From assembly GCA_013140935.1 (NCBI GenBank), contig JABFSD010000230.1:1-7014 (forward strand): a DNA stretch of 7,014 bases, written 5' to 3'. The translations under genes were made by a program, and so were the position numbers. Positions within the stretch are counted from its first letter, which is position 1. Each line of letters starts with the position of its first letter. Of this stretch, positions 6,334-7,014 are shown one piece after another. The DNA is from Acidobacteriota bacterium. GTDB taxonomy: Bacteria > Acidobacteriota > Blastocatellia > RBC074. A model generated the notes under the pieces. That model was not told the DNA's origin. It ran no database searches and saw nothing but the letters and a program-made list of their open reading frames with translations.

Positions 6334-7014
6334 AAATTCCGCTTTCCTATAACATTCGCAATCTCTTCGCGCGCCGCGCCACCACGTTAATGACGGCGCT
6401 GGGAATCGCCCTGACCGTAGCCGTGTTGCTCAGTATTCTCGCCATGGTCGAAGGGCTGCGCAGTTCACTGGCGGCGACGGGGCATCCGTTGAATTTGCTG
6501 GTGATGCGCAAGGGCGCGACGGCGGAGTTGAATTCCAACGTGACGCAGGAACAGTTCCAAACCATCAAGGTCAAGCCGGGCATCGCGCGGTTGCCCAACG
6601 GCGAACCGGCGGTGTCGCTGGAACTCATCACCGTCATCATTCTCGAAAGCCCTGAGAATCCGGCGGGCATCAACATCAGCATGCGCGGACTGACGCAAAC
6701 CGGGTTTGATATGCGCGACGGTTTACGAATTAGCGAAGGCCGCATGTTCCAACCCGGACGCCGCGAAGTCGTCGTCGGCAAGGGTCTGGCGAAGCGTTAT
6801 CCGAAAGCGCGCGTCGGTGAAAAACTTGATCTCGGTCGCGGCACGTGGGACATCGTAGGCGTAATGGACGCTGGACGTTCCGCCGCCAACAGCGAAGTCT
6901 TTTGCGATCTGGCGCAACTCGCCGCCGATCAAAACCGCGAGGCGGGGTTGAGTTCGATATTGATTCGCGCGACTGATGCCGTGGCGATGCAGGCCCTGAC
7001 CAACGATCTCAAAG
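6330..7014 (+). CDS. ABC transporter permease, MacB/FtsX type (second; 3'-truncated by window edge)
   Basis: The frame starts at ATG 6330, inside the ATGA overlap with the DUF1801 stop, and stays open to the last base, giving 228 codons. The protein opens MKIPLSYNIRNLFARR, a basic amphipathic start typical of MacB/FtsX permeases. A membrane helix follows at about 18-42, then the beginning of the extracytoplasmic MacB-type domain. That domain shows GRREVVVGKGLAKRYP (143-158), a segment of the GxxVVVG type, then VGEKLDLGRGTWDIVGVMDAG (162-182) and SEVFCDLAQLAAD (188-200). The three C-terminal helices should lie beyond the edge. It resembles the permease at 3954 in plan but not closely in sequence, so the two are probably the distinct halves of a heterodimeric transporter. 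The sequence before the start (AAGAAG...) is only weakly ribosome-binding, so its translation probably depends on the upstream gene. Confidence 0.9.
   Translation, partial: MKIPLSYNIRNLFARRATTLMTALGIALTVAVLLSILAMVEGLRSSLAATGHPLNLLVMRKGATAELNSNVTQEQFQTIKVKPGIARLPNGEPAVSLELITVIILESPENPAGINISMRGLTQTGFDMRDGLRISEGRMFQPGRREVVVGKGLAKRYPKARVGEKLDLGRGTWDIVGVMDAGRSAANSEVFCDLAQLAADQNREAGLSSILIRATDAVAMQALTNDLK

Noticed and set aside
1..7014. Absence of GAGCTC sites as evidence for the restriction target
   Set aside because: I saw none by eye, but fewer than two are expected by chance in a window of this size, so the absence carries little weight.

Overview
The window is a stretch of bacterial chromosome in which all eight supported genes lie on the + strand and are packed closely. 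Base composition is moderately GC-rich. The large multi-gene family of MacB/FtsX-like permeases, the solitary leucine-rich-repeat protein and the GTG starts would fit a soil bacterium such as an Acidobacteriota (Blastocatellia-like) lineage. This is a guess from gene content and general look, because the window has no taxonomic marker gene.

Layout. Bases 1-313 hold the 3' end of a citramalate synthase gene (cimA), the entry step of the pyruvate route to isoleucine. A 14-bp dyad sits on its stop codon. Bases 350-2391 form a compact type II restriction-modification unit. It has a D12-class N6-adenine DNA methyltransferase followed, through an ATGA overlap, by a restriction endonuclease that I assign to the SacI-like family with a visible D...E-x-K catalytic triad. 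Bases 2419-3837 encode a leucine-rich-repeat protein of unknown function, only 27 bases after the endonuclease stop. A 116-base intergenic region follows (3838-3953) and carries a good sigma70-type promoter, the only clear one in the window.

Bases 3954-7014 look like one operon driven by that promoter: FtsX/MacB-type permease, two-domain VOC (glyoxalase/bleomycin-resistance fold) protein, DUF1801/YdhG-like protein, then a second FtsX/MacB-type permease that runs off the right edge. The two permeases probably belong to one ABC export or lipoprotein-handling complex, whose ATPase is not in the window. The VOC and DUF1801 genes appear to be passengers placed between the two subunits.

The two items most worth following up are the restriction-modification unit, with its adenine-methylase/SacI-like pairing, order and coupling, and the permease operon split by two cytosolic enzyme-like genes. 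No RNA genes, CRISPR arrays, insertion sequences or convincing rho-independent terminators were seen. There is no gene-free stretch longer than 300 bases.
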